DNA of 62,857 nucleotides, taken from positions 1 to 62,857 of the IMG/VR virus record IMGVR_UViG_3300025009_000105, one strand, 5' to 3'. Numbering within the stretch: position 1 is the stretch's first letter; each line of letters begins with the position of its first letter. Below, piece after piece: positions 41,968 to 49,716 of the stretch. Below the pieces are notes generated by a model. It ran no database searches. It saw nothing but the letters and a program-made list of their open reading frames with translations, and was not told where the DNA came from. The DNA is from a virus. The position numbers and the translations under genes were made by a program.

Positions 41968-42669
41968 ATGGCAAAAATCTCAGATTTCGCAGACGGGGGG
42001 GCGCCGCAAAACGCGGACGAGTTTGCTGTTGCGCGCGTTGGAAGCAATTTCAAAATAACGTGGTTAAACATTTTGACATTGCTCGGTACAATTTATGCCG
42101 CAATAGCAAACAGTGTTACGGGCGGAGACTCTCATGATCACAATGGCGGTGATGGCGCGCAGATAAACCACACTGCATTATCCAATATCGGCACAAATAC
42201 GCACGCTCAGATCGATGCTTTTTTGGCGGTGTCTGGTTCTTGGACTACCGTTAAAAAAACGGCCGACGAGTCTGTCAGTTTGGACACCACCCTAAGCACA
42301 GATGGCACCTTGCAGTTTACGGCCACCGCAAATAAAACATACGCGGTGCGTGGCAGAATATGGTTTTCGACTGCCGCAACTCCCGACTTCAAATATCGTT
42401 TTGCGTTCGCCGGAACATCCATGTGGATTTTACATACGTCTTATCCGGCAGGAAGTTCTACGCCAACGGTCACAAATGACAATGCAACCCCCGGAACAAC
42501 AGTCGCCCTCTTGGGCGCCGCGTATGGGGGATATATTGAGTTTGACGGAGTGCTTGTTTGCGACGGCAGCGCCAGGGTGTTGGGTTTTCAGTGGGCGCAG
42601 AACACTTCGGATGCCGCCAACACAACGGTCAATGCCGGCTCGTATTTAGAATACATCCAGGTAAATTGA
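41968..42669 (+). CDS. Tail fibre paralogue 1
   Basis: Encodes 233 aa. N-terminus KISDFADGGAPQNADEFAVAR aligns with paralogue 2. Shares an exact 89-nt block with it (encodes HDHNGGDGAQINHTALSNIG). The C-terminal about 130 aa differ and are beta-rich (QWAQNTSDAANTTVNAGSYLEYIQVN), as in receptor-binding fibre ends. Confidence 0.7.
   Translation: MAKISDFADGGAPQNADEFAVARVGSNFKITWLNILTLLGTIYAAIANSVTGGDSHDHNGGDGAQINHTALSNIGTNTHAQIDAFLAVSGSWTTVKKTADESVSLDTTLSTDGTLQFTATANKTYAVRGRIWFSTAATPDFKYRFAFAGTSMWILHTSYPAGSSTPTVTNDNATPGTTVALLGAAYGGYIEFDGVLVCDGSARVLGFQWAQNTSDAANTTVNAGSYLEYIQVN
42128..42216 (+). repeat. Direct repeat copy 1 in fibre genes
   Basis: Exact 89-nt match to 42837-42925; after one mismatch a further 11 nt are shared. 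Encodes the conserved knob/linker of the fibre paralogues. Confidence 0.95.
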
Positions 42670-42670
42670 C

Positions 42671-43381
42671 ATGCCAAGAATATCAGATTTAAGTAGCGGC
42701 GGCGACCCAAGAAGCGCAGACGAATTTATTGTCGCAAGGGGCGGTGCATCAAAAAAATTAAACTGGTCATCCATACGCGCCGTGCTAGATCCGCTTTATA
42801 TTCCGTCGGGCGATGCGGGGCTGGTTACAAACGGAAACTCTCATGATCACAATGGCGGTGATGGCGCGCAGATAAACCACACTGCATTATCCAATATCGG
42901 CACAAATACGCACGCTCAGATCGATACTTTTTTGGCGTCTTATTCAGGAACGGCAAAAAAAGCCGCAAATGAAACCATTAATAACAGTGTCGTTGGTGTA
43001 TGGGATGATTCCCTGTATTTTACAATGTTGCCAAACAAAAGGTATTCAATTCATGGCGCAATGTTTGTTTATTCCAATGCCGCGGCAGATTTTATAGTCG
43101 CTTTTCATCATCCTGCCGGAACCGGAAATGTTGTCGTATTCAAATCGGTAAGTTTTGATGTTGGTAGTGCTACGCCAGTACACGACATCAGCATTGGATC
43201 GTCCATTGGTGTTACCATTAATGGCGCCGCTTCTGGTATTGGTGTTATTCGTTTTGATGCACTACTCATCCCAATCGTTGCCGGAGGAACATTTAGAACT
43301 GGTTGGGGGCAAGTCACAGCAGACCCAAGTAATACAACGGTATATGCCGGTTCTTATATGGATTATGTACAGATTAACTAA
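42671..43381 (+). CDS. Tail fibre paralogue 2
   Basis: Encodes 236 aa. RISDLSSGGDPRSADEFIVARGG corresponds to the start of paralogue 1. Holds repeat copy 2. The C-terminal domain (SIHGAMFVYSNAAADFIVAF... TVYAGSYMDYVQIN) is different from paralogue 1 apart from the last strand. Follows paralogue 1 by 1 nt. Confidence 0.7.
   Translation: MPRISDLSSGGDPRSADEFIVARGGASKKLNWSSIRAVLDPLYIPSGDAGLVTNGNSHDHNGGDGAQINHTALSNIGTNTHAQIDTFLASYSGTAKKAANETINNSVVGVWDDSLYFTMLPNKRYSIHGAMFVYSNAAADFIVAFHHPAGTGNVVVFKSVSFDVGSATPVHDISIGSSIGVTINGAASGIGVIRFDALLIPIVAGGTFRTGWGQVTADPSNTTVYAGSYMDYVQIN
42837..42925 (+). repeat. Direct repeat copy 2 in fibre genes
   Basis: Exact 89-nt copy of 42128-42216; a likely site of recombination between the two fibre genes or with other phages. 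Confidence 0.95.
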
Positions 43382-43382
43382 A

Positions 43383-44414
43383 ATGGGCGAAATATTCGGT
43401 CCTGATCATTATTGGGCGGATTGGTGCAAGCGAGACGAGAACAACCAACTCGTTTATTGCGGAATCGACTTTGCCAAAGCCAAAGCCAACGGAGTGCGTT
43501 TTGTTGGGCTGAAGGGTTGCGACGGACTGGAGCCGACCCCGTTCTTTCACGAGGCGTATCGGGATGCGACTGCGGTCTTTGGGAAGTACGTCCTGATATA
43601 CTGTTGGTTGGATGCGGCAATCTATGCGGACCCCAAGGCGCAAGCGACATTTTGGTACAACGAAGTTGGGAAACTCGGAAACCCGATTGCCATAGACTTT
43701 GAGCGTTATCTTGACAATATTCCGGGGAAGGACGAACTCTGGGCGTCCGGCTATCGGATGCGGGAGTTGGGTTTTCGCAAGGTGCTGATACCATACTCCA
43801 ACTGGTCATATTGGTTGGAACACGCAAGCAACTCACCTGCCTGGTTGGATATATTTGACGGAATCTGGTTGGCGGATCCCGACAGTCCGGTTCCAACTCC
43901 CCCCATCTGGGCTCCTGGAGAAGCAGGCAAGAAGGCGCCTTCTCCGTTCCCGGATTACCTCATCCACCAGTATTCATGGACAGGAGACCCGGAGTTTTAC
44001 GGCGTCCCGTACAAGAAGGCTGTGGACGAAAACAGGATACAATCAGAAGCAGACCTTGCAAGACTGTTTGGCGGAACCATACCGCCAGAACCACCGGAGG
44101 AACACATGAATAAAATTACGATCACCTGGAGAGACGGGGCAACCAAACGCGCGCAACCTTATTACCCCGCCACCCCCACGGACGGCGTCCTGCCTTTGGG
44201 CGCGGTCGTCTATTCAGACAAGGAGCAGGTGCTAGACGCCTATGGAAACAAGTGGATCGAACTCACGGACGGTTGGTTCATTGCGACCGTGTATGGTGGC
44301 GCGCCACGCTGCACCATCGTCCCTGTGACAGTACCGCCCGTGGACACGATCTCGACCACCCTGGTCTTTGATGACACGGGTGAGACGTACAAGGGTACGC
44401 TCACAAAGCAGTAG
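43383..44414 (+). CDS. GH25 endolysin (muramidase) with SH3-like domain
   Basis: Encodes 343 aa from ATG 43383. N-terminal GH25 barrel: GIDFAKAKANGVRFVGLKG (catalytic Asp near residue 29) and NPIAIDFERYLD (Asp/Glu near 102-104). This enzyme cleaves N-acetylmuramic acid bonds in peptidoglycan. A C-terminal part (about 245-343) with ITITWRDGATKRAQPYYPATP and WIELTDGWFIATVYGG resembles an SH3-type cell-wall-binding domain. The holin candidate is at 30275. Confidence 0.8.
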   Translation: MGEIFGPDHYWADWCKRDENNQLVYCGIDFAKAKANGVRFVGLKGCDGLEPTPFFHEAYRDATAVFGKYVLIYCWLDAAIYADPKAQATFWYNEVGKLGNPIAIDFERYLDNIPGKDELWASGYRMRELGFRKVLIPYSNWSYWLEHASNSPAWLDIFDGIWLADPDSPVPTPPIWAPGEAGKKAPSPFPDYLIHQYSWTGDPEFYGVPYKKAVDENRIQSEADLARLFGGTIPPEPPEEHMNKITITWRDGATKRAQPYYPATPTDGVLPLGAVVYSDKEQVLDAYGNKWIELTDGWFIATVYGGAPRCTIVPVTVPPVDTISTTLVFDDTGETYKGTLTKQ

Positions 44415-44422
44415 CCCGCGGT

Positions 44423-44480
44423 ACACTAAAACGCCTCGCTTTATATTGGATATTGTGATATTATTCGATATAAAGCGAGG
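44423..44480 (+). promoter_or_regulatory. Promoter and 13-bp hairpin leader of HNH gene
   Basis: TACACT (44423-44428) followed 7 nt later by a perfect 13-bp stem CCTCGCTTTATAT/ATATAAAGCGAGG (44435-44447 with 44468-44480). The GAGG that could serve as Shine-Dalgarno for ATG 44486 lies in the 3' arm, so the stem would hide it. Confidence 0.65.
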
Positions 44481-44485
44481 TAACA

Positions 44486-45055
44486 GTGAAATGCCGTTTG
44501 TGCGGAAAGCATACAAAAAAACATATTTGTGGGGGTTGTGTCCGCAGAATAAACACGTGGGGAGAGTGTGGATATTCGGAAATGAGAAGCCTTCTTTCGT
44601 TTTCGGAGATTGAGGTTGAAGAGGTTTATCGTTTTTGCGAAAAGTATTATATTGGAAGGTCAAGAGTAGAAAATGAAAAGAGATCAATATTCAAAGTGTC
44701 AATGAGAATACTCGGCTGGAAAGGGAAAATCGTTGGGAGGCATAAAAAATACAACGACTATCTTCATGTCCGAAACGCAAATATAGGAAAACACAATAGG
44801 GAGGGAACGAAAAAAACATTTTGCGAGATTTGTAAAGCAAAAAACGATTTGCGACTGCACCATGTCGTTCCTGCGTCTTGGGGAGGCGCCTTCTTTTTCC
44901 CGGATCTTGTTGTAACTCTTTGCGAAAAATGTCATCGAGAAATACACGCAAAACTAACAAAGAGGTTGACAAGAGAGTTGAAAATAGGATATTTTTCTCC
45001 ACACATGGATGAGATAAAAAGACTGGCATGTTCTATGTTTGATTTTCAAATATAA
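44486..45055 (+). CDS. HNH endonuclease
   Basis: Encodes 189 aa. N-terminal CRLCGKHTKKHICGGCVRR is a zinc finger. A middle helical region (residues 30-110) precedes the HNH core: CEICKAKNDLRLHHVVPASWGG...LVVTLCEKCHREIH (about 115-152). Free-standing between endolysin and the terminal gene, with own promoter. Confidence 0.75.
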   Translation: MKCRLCGKHTKKHICGGCVRRINTWGECGYSEMRSLLSFSEIEVEEVYRFCEKYYIGRSRVENEKRSIFKVSMRILGWKGKIVGRHKKYNDYLHVRNANIGKHNREGTKKTFCEICKAKNDLRLHHVVPASWGGAFFFPDLVVTLCEKCHREIHAKLTKRLTRELKIGYFSPHMDEIKRLACSMFDFQI

Positions 45056-45079
45056 ACCACAACTTAGGTTAAACCATAT

Positions 45080-45958
45080 ATGAGAACCATAACCATCCAC
45101 GCCACGCGCAACGCCACGCCTCCACTCGTCATCCCGGAGGAAATACGTGGGAAGCGGGAGTTCATGCTCCACGACTTCCAGTGTGATGACGACAACTTCA
45201 ATGCTTATTATCCACGCGTCTGTAATGCGGACGGCACCCCGCGCTTGGTGGATGGGGAACCCATCGGACTGCCGGAGACAGAGAAGGCGGGAGAGAACGC
45301 CTACGACATTCTGTATGAGCCGTTCCAATGGATGTGGTTTGAGTTGGTGGTGGAGAGTGCCAAAGTGAATGGCGTTCTGACCATCCCGTTTGAGGTGCTG
45401 AAAACGCAAAGGTGGCCGGACTTGCTTGCCGGAGATAAGGCGTTCTGCAACAAGCGCGGTGTCATTCGCAACCCCCGTACCGAGAAGCGTTATTACGACT
45501 TCATCAACCAAACGTCCAACCTGACCGAGGAACCCGCAGGGAAGGAACGCGTCACAACCTGCGGCAACCAGGTGATCATGTGGGGCGGAGAAAAAAGCAT
45601 CGGCGGCGTGCCGTTCCAGGGCGTCCTGTGTCTCGAAGCCACGAAACTTCCGACTTCAGCGGAAATCCTCGCTCACCCCCTGTACCGATACTTCATCCAC
45701 ACGGCGACCACATGCAGACCGGAACCGGCATACGCAGAGAACTTCCCGCGCAGAGCAAAGGCACCGCACGGGACATACGTGGTCAATCCATTCCCGCACC
45801 TGGGCGGACTGGATGTACCTGTGCCGTTCGTTTCATCTGGCGGAGAACAAGTGGATCTGATGGGACTGCACTGCTGCGTGAACTATATTGCCACCCGCAG
45901 GCTTGTCCTGCTCGATGACAACGAGATGCCATCACCCTACGTGCGCCTCAAGCGGTGA
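45080..45958 (+). CDS. Late protein of unknown function
   Basis: Encodes 292 aa. The last rightward gene; no good Shine-Dalgarno is visible before ATG. HDFQCDDDNFNAYYPRVCNADGTPRLVDGEP and PRTEKRYYDFINQTSNL have no recognised family. Cysteines at ends (CGNQ, HCC) do not form a clear zinc site. Converges with 46129. Confidence 0.6.
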   Translation: MRTITIHATRNATPPLVIPEEIRGKREFMLHDFQCDDDNFNAYYPRVCNADGTPRLVDGEPIGLPETEKAGENAYDILYEPFQWMWFELVVESAKVNGVLTIPFEVLKTQRWPDLLAGDKAFCNKRGVIRNPRTEKRYYDFINQTSNLTEEPAGKERVTTCGNQVIMWGGEKSIGGVPFQGVLCLEATKLPTSAEILAHPLYRYFIHTATTCRPEPAYAENFPRRAKAPHGTYVVNPFPHLGGLDVPVPFVSSGGEQVDLMGLHCCVNYIATRRLVLLDDNEMPSPYVRLKR

Positions 45959-46129
45959 TTCGTCGGTGTACTTCCTGATCGTCGGCTCCTTCATGTCGAT
46001 GGAGACAACGTACATTCCAAAGTCCCACTTCCTGTGACGGATGGTGGTCATAATTGTAACCACACTCGCAAGCGAACTTGCGAGTGTGTATATTACATCA
46101 TCCATGACGGTTGGGGGTTCTGGTTCCAT
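45932..46129 (-). CDS. Small membrane-associated protein, uncertain
   Basis: Encodes 65 aa. ATG 46129 sits directly after the upstream stop (TAAATG). Residues 10-29 (DVIYTLASSLASVVTIMTTI) are weakly hydrophobic and are encoded by the 12-bp inverted repeat at 46061-46088. The end RKWDFGMYVVSIDMKEPTIRKY looks protein-like. Overlaps the end of the rightward gene by 27 nt. May be an unused ORF. Confidence 0.4.
   Translation of the reverse strand: MEPEPPTVMDDVIYTLASSLASVVTIMTTIRHRKWDFGMYVVSIDMKEPTIRKYTDESPLEAHVG
46061..46088. terminator. 12-bp hairpin between convergent operons
   Basis: CACACTCGCAAG pairs with CTTGCGAGTGTG around CGAA. It lies where the late rightward and early leftward transcription meet and could terminate in both directions. 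Only TATATTAC follows on the plus strand, so termination is not certain. Confidence 0.5.
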
Positions 46130-46564
46130 TTATTTGTTGTCCGGGTCTAATATAAACATCGCAATATGCCTGCCCGTTCCCTTGTGCGCGGTTTTGTCCT
46201 CGATGGCTCTCCATTGAACATCTTTTAGGTTTCGGACTTTTGCGCCTGCATCCAACAACATTAAAACCCACTTATCAATCGGATAAACCATTACGACACG
46301 CTTGCCTTTTTTGAACTCCTCGATACATTTTCGAGCCCACGCCGTTGCCCCTCGTTTCTTTCCGTCCTGATAAACAATTGCGCCAAAAGGAGGGTTGACA
46401 TAGTTAGACTGACCCCATTCTGCGGTCAAACCATCAAAATCATCCGGTTTGGGGTAGGGACAAGGGTCAAAGTCGAAGTTGAACTCGGCACGCAGATCAT
46501 CCATTAATTCGTCTGGCGTCAGCCAGTAATGCTTTCCATCTTTCGCGCCTTGAGTAAATGTCAT
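46130..46564 (-). CDS. DNA N-6-adenine methyltransferase (phage Dam-like)
   Basis: Encodes 144 aa. WLTPDELMDDLRAEFNFDFDPCPYPKP and SNYVNPPFGAIVYQ (NPPF catalytic motif, about residue 60) belong to the phage Dam-type family (PF05869-like). Length matches (about 140-170 aa). ATGA overlap with the acyltransferase. Likely methylates phage DNA. Confidence 0.85.
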   Translation of the reverse strand: MTFTQGAKDGKHYWLTPDELMDDLRAEFNFDFDPCPYPKPDDFDGLTAEWGQSNYVNPPFGAIVYQDGKKRGATAWARKCIEEFKKGKRVVMVYPIDKWVLMLLDAGAKVRNLKDVQWRAIEDKTAHKGTGRHIAMFILDPDNK

Positions 46565-47001
46565 TTTATTCTCCCGACGCTTCGCCAGTGCCCATCGATG
46601 TATTCCTTGATGATCTTAGCGGGGTTGCCCTCGACCATGCAGTAGGGCGGGATGATCATGCCTCTTACTACTGACCCGGCTGAAACAACACAGTGATCCT
46701 GCAACCAACAGTCATAAAGCAGCGCCAGAGAGCCTACAAAGACGCCCTTCTCTATCCAGCACCTTTTCAGCACCATTTCGCCTACACCACCCTGTTTTAG
46801 GTCATGGCTGGCAGTCAGGATGTTCACCCTGAACCCAAATGTGATGGATTGGTTGCACCGCATCTGTAGATCACCACGGAAGTCAATCAACCCGATTTGC
46901 CTGTCCCAAAACCACTGCGGCTCGAGGCCGGACACCTTGGCGGGATCATATTCTCCGAGGATGGAACCACGCTCTACGAGGAGTTTCAGGTAGTCGGTCA
47001 A
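46561..47001 (-). CDS. Hexapeptide acyltransferase (WcaF/WbbJ-like)
   Basis: Encodes 146 aa. GLIDFRGDLQMRCNQSITFGFRVNILTASHD and VVSAGSVVRGMIIPPYCMVEGNPAKIIKEYIDGHW are the left-handed beta-helix hexapeptide repeats of O-acetyltransferases. Probably acylates a sugar. It sits in the early operon, far from the late sugar cluster; it might still act on its product. Confidence 0.8.
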   Translation of the reverse strand: MTDYLKLLVERGSILGEYDPAKVSGLEPQWFWDRQIGLIDFRGDLQMRCNQSITFGFRVNILTASHDLKQGGVGEMVLKRCWIEKGVFVGSLALLYDCWLQDHCVVSAGSVVRGMIIPPYCMVEGNPAKIIKEYIDGHWRSVGRIK

Positions 47002-47169
47002 TTATTTTCCCTGCCACGAAAGCGCACCAGCGCATAATCCGACGAAGAAAAAGATACCTGCAATGGTGTAGGACTGCGGTTGTAATTCGACAAACCTAAG
47101 AACAATCAGCCATAACAGGGCGAGGAATGACAACCACGATGCAAGTGAAATGATCTGTGATACTTTCAT
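47002..47169 (-). CDS. 55-aa membrane protein
   Basis: Encodes 55 aa, starting at ATG 47169 with ATGA overlap. Two hydrophobic stretches (ISLASWLSFLALLWLIVLRF and YTIAGIFFFVGLCAGALSW). Function is unknown. Adjacent to the acyltransferase gene. Confidence 0.6.
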   Translation of the reverse strand: MKVSQIISLASWLSFLALLWLIVLRFVELQPQSYTIAGIFFFVGLCAGALSWQGK

Positions 47170-47537
47170 TCTTGCTCCTCTGAGTCGTCATCAAACGGTT
47201 CGCGTCCTGCGGGAAGAAGGCGCGATAGCGTTTCCTTCATTTGCCTTATTGTATCTTCGTGCTTTTCCCTCGAGATCAGATTCGGCACATACACACTGAC
47301 AGGATTGACCTTGCATTGTTCGGCGGTCAGCCCGGCAACCTCCTCGCTGACCATCGTCACGCAGTACAGTGAGGTCTCTCCATAGAACTGCGTGAATGCT
47401 GGATATTCGCTTGTTGCAGGCACGTCCACGCGGAGCATCGGTGGTCCGAGTTCCACGCTTTTCTGGATTAAGCCAGACACAACCTTGCGTCCCATCAATT
47501 CAACAACTGCCCATTGACCAGAATTTTCGTTCTCCAT
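47166..47537 (-). CDS. Conserved phage protein
   Basis: Encodes 123 aa. GRKVVSGLIQKSVELGPPMLRVDVPATSEYPAFTQFYGETSLYCVTMVSEEVA resembles a known phage/prophage family (GRR..AG...FYG..S.Y.....TEE) without known function. The C-terminus is charged and ends FDDDSEEQE. Confidence 0.7.
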   Translation of the reverse strand: MENENSGQWAVVELMGRKVVSGLIQKSVELGPPMLRVDVPATSEYPAFTQFYGETSLYCVTMVSEEVAGLTAEQCKVNPVSVYVPNLISREKHEDTIRQMKETLSRLLPAGREPFDDDSEEQE

Positions 47538-47545
47538 TTTTCTCC

Positions 47546-48094
47546 TTAAGAATGATCACCAAGCCACTCGAAAGTTTCGGTTATGATCTTGCGCCCGTCT
47601 GTAGGTAAGTCGGGTTGGTTCAACAGAGTTGCGATTGCCTTGTTTGCTTTTGCTCCGAAGTATTCCCAGGTTCGTGTGTCACCATACCTGTCTCTGGCGT
47701 GTTGGTCCACGTCCCGGGATGAGATTTGACCTTCCCCATAGAAAACGTCCATAAGAAGGTTGAGAATTTGTTCGTTGTTCAGATGGTAGCGCTCCCTGGC
47801 TTCGTACAGGGCGCGGAAATGAGCGCGGTAAATGTACGGAGATTTTCTTGCACCACGAACAAACGAGGCGGCGCGCGGCATTTGGCGCAACTCTTTATAG
47901 ATTTGATACGCGTGACTCAAATCTTCGACCGAATCAACAGAGATTCCCATGTCGGAGGCAAGTCCGATAGTTGCGCCCCTTTCGTACTTACCGACTATTT
48001 GACCACAATAAAACGCACTAACCCAAGTTTTTGCGTCGCCTTGGCGGTACGCCTCTGTTGCCTTGCGAAATAATTTTGCTAATTTCTCATCCAT
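47546..48094 (-). CDS. Hypothetical early protein
   Basis: Encodes 182 aa. Mostly helical (DEKLAKLFRKATEAYRQGDAKTWVSAF). Overlaps the HNH gene end by 8 nt. ERGATIGLASDMGISVDSVEDLSHAYQIY resembles a DNA-binding HTH region; a regulator or replication role is possible. Confidence 0.55.
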   Translation of the reverse strand: MDEKLAKLFRKATEAYRQGDAKTWVSAFYCGQIVGKYERGATIGLASDMGISVDSVEDLSHAYQIYKELRQMPRAASFVRGARKSPYIYRAHFRALYEARERYHLNNEQILNLLMDVFYGEGQISSRDVDQHARDRYGDTRTWEYFGAKANKAIATLLNQPDLPTDGRKIITETFEWLGDHS

Positions 48095-48584
48095 TTTCCC
48101 TCTCTGGAAAATTCAACTTTGCATATTCTCCGTGCAACCGTTTTGCGGCTTCGTCGTATGCGCGTGCCGCCTCTTCTATGGTTAGATACGATCCTAAATA
48201 AATAGGTTGCTTTCTTACTTGTATCAGCGCATACCATCTGTTTATGTTTTTCTTTTTATACGCCCCCCTATATCCAGTTGTGTTGTTCTCTCTTGTTTTT
48301 GAGTTCATTTGATTTTGAGAACAAGTACACACCCGCAAGTTTTCTTCTCGATTGTCTAACGTATCATGATTAATGTGGTCTGTGTACATTCCTTTCGGAG
48401 TTCCGGCTATAACAGAGTGCATAATAATTACTTTTTTACCGTCAATATATGATGTTCGGACTGCGTAAAATGAACGCATCTTAGGATCGTAATGCGCTTG
48501 CCACTTATGTTGACTTAGTTCATCGTACCACCAATCGTCAACCGTAGTTACTTGACCTTGCGTTAGGTGGATTTCTTTTGCCAT
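48087..48584 (-). CDS. HNH endonuclease with AP2-type domain
   Basis: Encodes 165 aa. KEIHLTQGQVTTVDDWWYDELSQHKW matches the HNH-AP2 protein at 18569. HSVIAGTPKGMYTDHINHDTLDNREENLRVC is the HNH core; NTTGYRGAYKKKNINRWYALI and YLTIEEAARAYDEAAKRL are AP2-like. Own promoter and terminator hairpin upstream. Confidence 0.85.
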   Translation of the reverse strand: MAKEIHLTQGQVTTVDDWWYDELSQHKWQAHYDPKMRSFYAVRTSYIDGKKVIIMHSVIAGTPKGMYTDHINHDTLDNREENLRVCTCSQNQMNSKTRENNTTGYRGAYKKKNINRWYALIQVRKQPIYLGSYLTIEEAARAYDEAAKRLHGEYAKLNFPERENG

Positions 48585-48598
48585 GGTCTCCTAAAAAA

Positions 48599-48642
48599 GA
48601 TTGGGAAGGCAGGGATGGGAGCAGCACCCATACCTTCCCATC
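48599..48642 (-). terminator. Intrinsic-terminator-like hairpin before HNH gene
   Basis: On the minus strand a GGGAAGG/CCTTCCC stem (48633-48639 with 48603-48609) with inner ATGGG/CCCAT is followed by AATCTTTTTT. It should end transcription from the lipoprotein operon and forms the leader of the HNH gene. Confidence 0.6.
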
Positions 48643-48649
48643 TCAATTC

Positions 48650-48658
48650 ATTTTATCA
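48650..48658 (-). promoter_or_regulatory. Extended -10 of HNH gene
   Basis: TGATAAAAT on the minus strand, just upstream of the terminator hairpin. Same order of -10, hairpin and HNH gene as at the other four loci. Confidence 0.45.
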
Positions 48659-48675
48659 GGTTCCGCGCAGAATAC

Positions 48676-48694
48676 AATATGACATTCGTCACTA
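48676..48694. promoter_or_regulatory. Operator-like dyad, site D
   Basis: The minus strand reads TAGTGACGAATGTCATATT, 18 of 19 identical to site A (3862-3880). Overlaps the TAG stop of the lipoprotein gene, like site A overlaps the stop of its neighbour. Confidence 0.6.
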
Positions 48695-49270
48695 CTTCCT
48701 GCACAAATACTCATGCCATACCCAACGACTGTCCTCGATCATAGCCCAACCCAGGACGCCGTGCGACATCTCGCGGATCTTTACTTCGGTTCCAATGGGC
48801 AGGACGTACATAATATTGGTTCCGGCAGGCATTCCATAGACAGGGGCATCTATCCCGCAGATGACGTAAACATGGGGGTCATAATCAAGCGGGTTGTACA
48901 CTTCATCCGGGGTGAATTGGCTCTCTGTCAGATAGTTGGCACAGACCCAATGTTCCTGGTTGGAGACATGTGCCCAGGATTGGCACTCGTCAAGGTTGGC
49001 ATCGTAAAGCCAACTGTCCACCAGAACGACGGAGCCTTCCGGGTAAAAGCCAACGTCAAGGCAGGTTACGGAGGGGCAAGTGCGTTGGCGCAGGTCTGTG
49101 GTGACAAAAAACACTCTTGGCGGGTAAGTTGTGACCGTCGAGGTTGGCGACTGTGTTGCAGATAAGGTTGGCAACGGGGTTTCTGAGGGTTGGCGATACC
49201 TGTTTTCCAGAGATGAACAACCAACTATCAAAGCGCCGACCATCAATAGCAGGATAAGATTACGGTTCAT
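48692..49270 (-). CDS. Lipoprotein with SH3-like repeats
   Basis: Encodes 192 aa. MNRNLILLLMVGALIVGC is a lipoprotein signal (Cys18). A Ser/Thr/Pro linker (residues about 30-50) follows, then two SH3-like segments, FFVTTDLRQRTCPSVTCLDVGFYPEGSVV and YVICGIDAPVYGMPAGTNIMYV...GTEV. Such lipoproteins sit outside the cytoplasmic membrane; superinfection exclusion or receptor blocking is inferred. Confidence 0.7.
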   Translation of the reverse strand: MNRNLILLLMVGALIVGCSSLENRYRQPSETPLPTLSATQSPTSTVTTYPPRVFFVTTDLRQRTCPSVTCLDVGFYPEGSVVLVDSWLYDANLDECQSWAHVSNQEHWVCANYLTESQFTPDEVYNPLDYDPHVYVICGIDAPVYGMPAGTNIMYVLPIGTEVKIREMSHGVLGWAMIEDSRWVWHEYLCRK

Positions 49271-49505
49271 TGGTTTTTCCTTCGGTTGGCACAGTCGGCA
49301 CTATGGAGACGATCTTATTATCCTCGACTTTGGCATTCGGGATGATGATAACCAACAGTGGAATGCCTCCGTTTCCTGGAACCTCCATTAATTCAACTTC
49401 CTTGCGCTTCGCCAACTCTCCGATGTACTCAAACGTCAGTATTTTCATCAGATCGGTGGGTTCGCTTCCATTGCTCGAAGGCGTTCCTGTGAAAGAGATA
49501 GTCAT
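49260..49505 (-). CDS. Small hypothetical protein
   Basis: Encodes 81 aa, overlapping its neighbours on both sides (11 nt with the lipoprotein, 77 nt with the next ORF). Central VELMEVPGNGGIPLLVIIIPNAKVEDNKIVSIV looks beta-rich. Start ATG 49505; the Shine-Dalgarno is weak. Function is unknown. Confidence 0.5.
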   Translation of the reverse strand: MTISFTGTPSSNGSEPTDLMKILTFEYIGELAKRKEVELMEVPGNGGIPLLVIIIPNAKVEDNKIVSIVPTVPTEGKTNEP

Positions 49506-49716
49506 TTGTTGGCCTTGATCCTTTCCGGCCTTTGCCGATATAACGTACAGACTTCCTGTGCTTGTCTGGAGTGCGCCATACCACTCCTCTAAGTTCGCCA
49601 GTTTTTGCGTTAATTCGCCATTCTCGCCTTGGTTCTTTATCCGTTTTGATTATACTGACAAGATGGGCATTTGCAAGGCGCGGGATTGATTCTGCAAGTG
49701 CCTCTGGCGAAATCAA
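49429..49716 (-). CDS. Basic hypothetical protein, TTG start
   Basis: Encodes 95 aa from TTG 49716, which overlaps the upstream stop (TTGA). Basic C-terminal half (VWRTPDKHRKSVRYIGKGRKGSRPTND). Could bind nucleic acid. The 77-nt overlap with the 81-aa ORF makes one of the two doubtful. Confidence 0.45.
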   Translation of the reverse strand: MISPEALAESIPRLANAHLVSIIKTDKEPRREWRINAKTGELRGVVWRTPDKHRKSVRYIGKGRKGSRPTNDYLFHRNAFEQWKRTHRSDENTDV

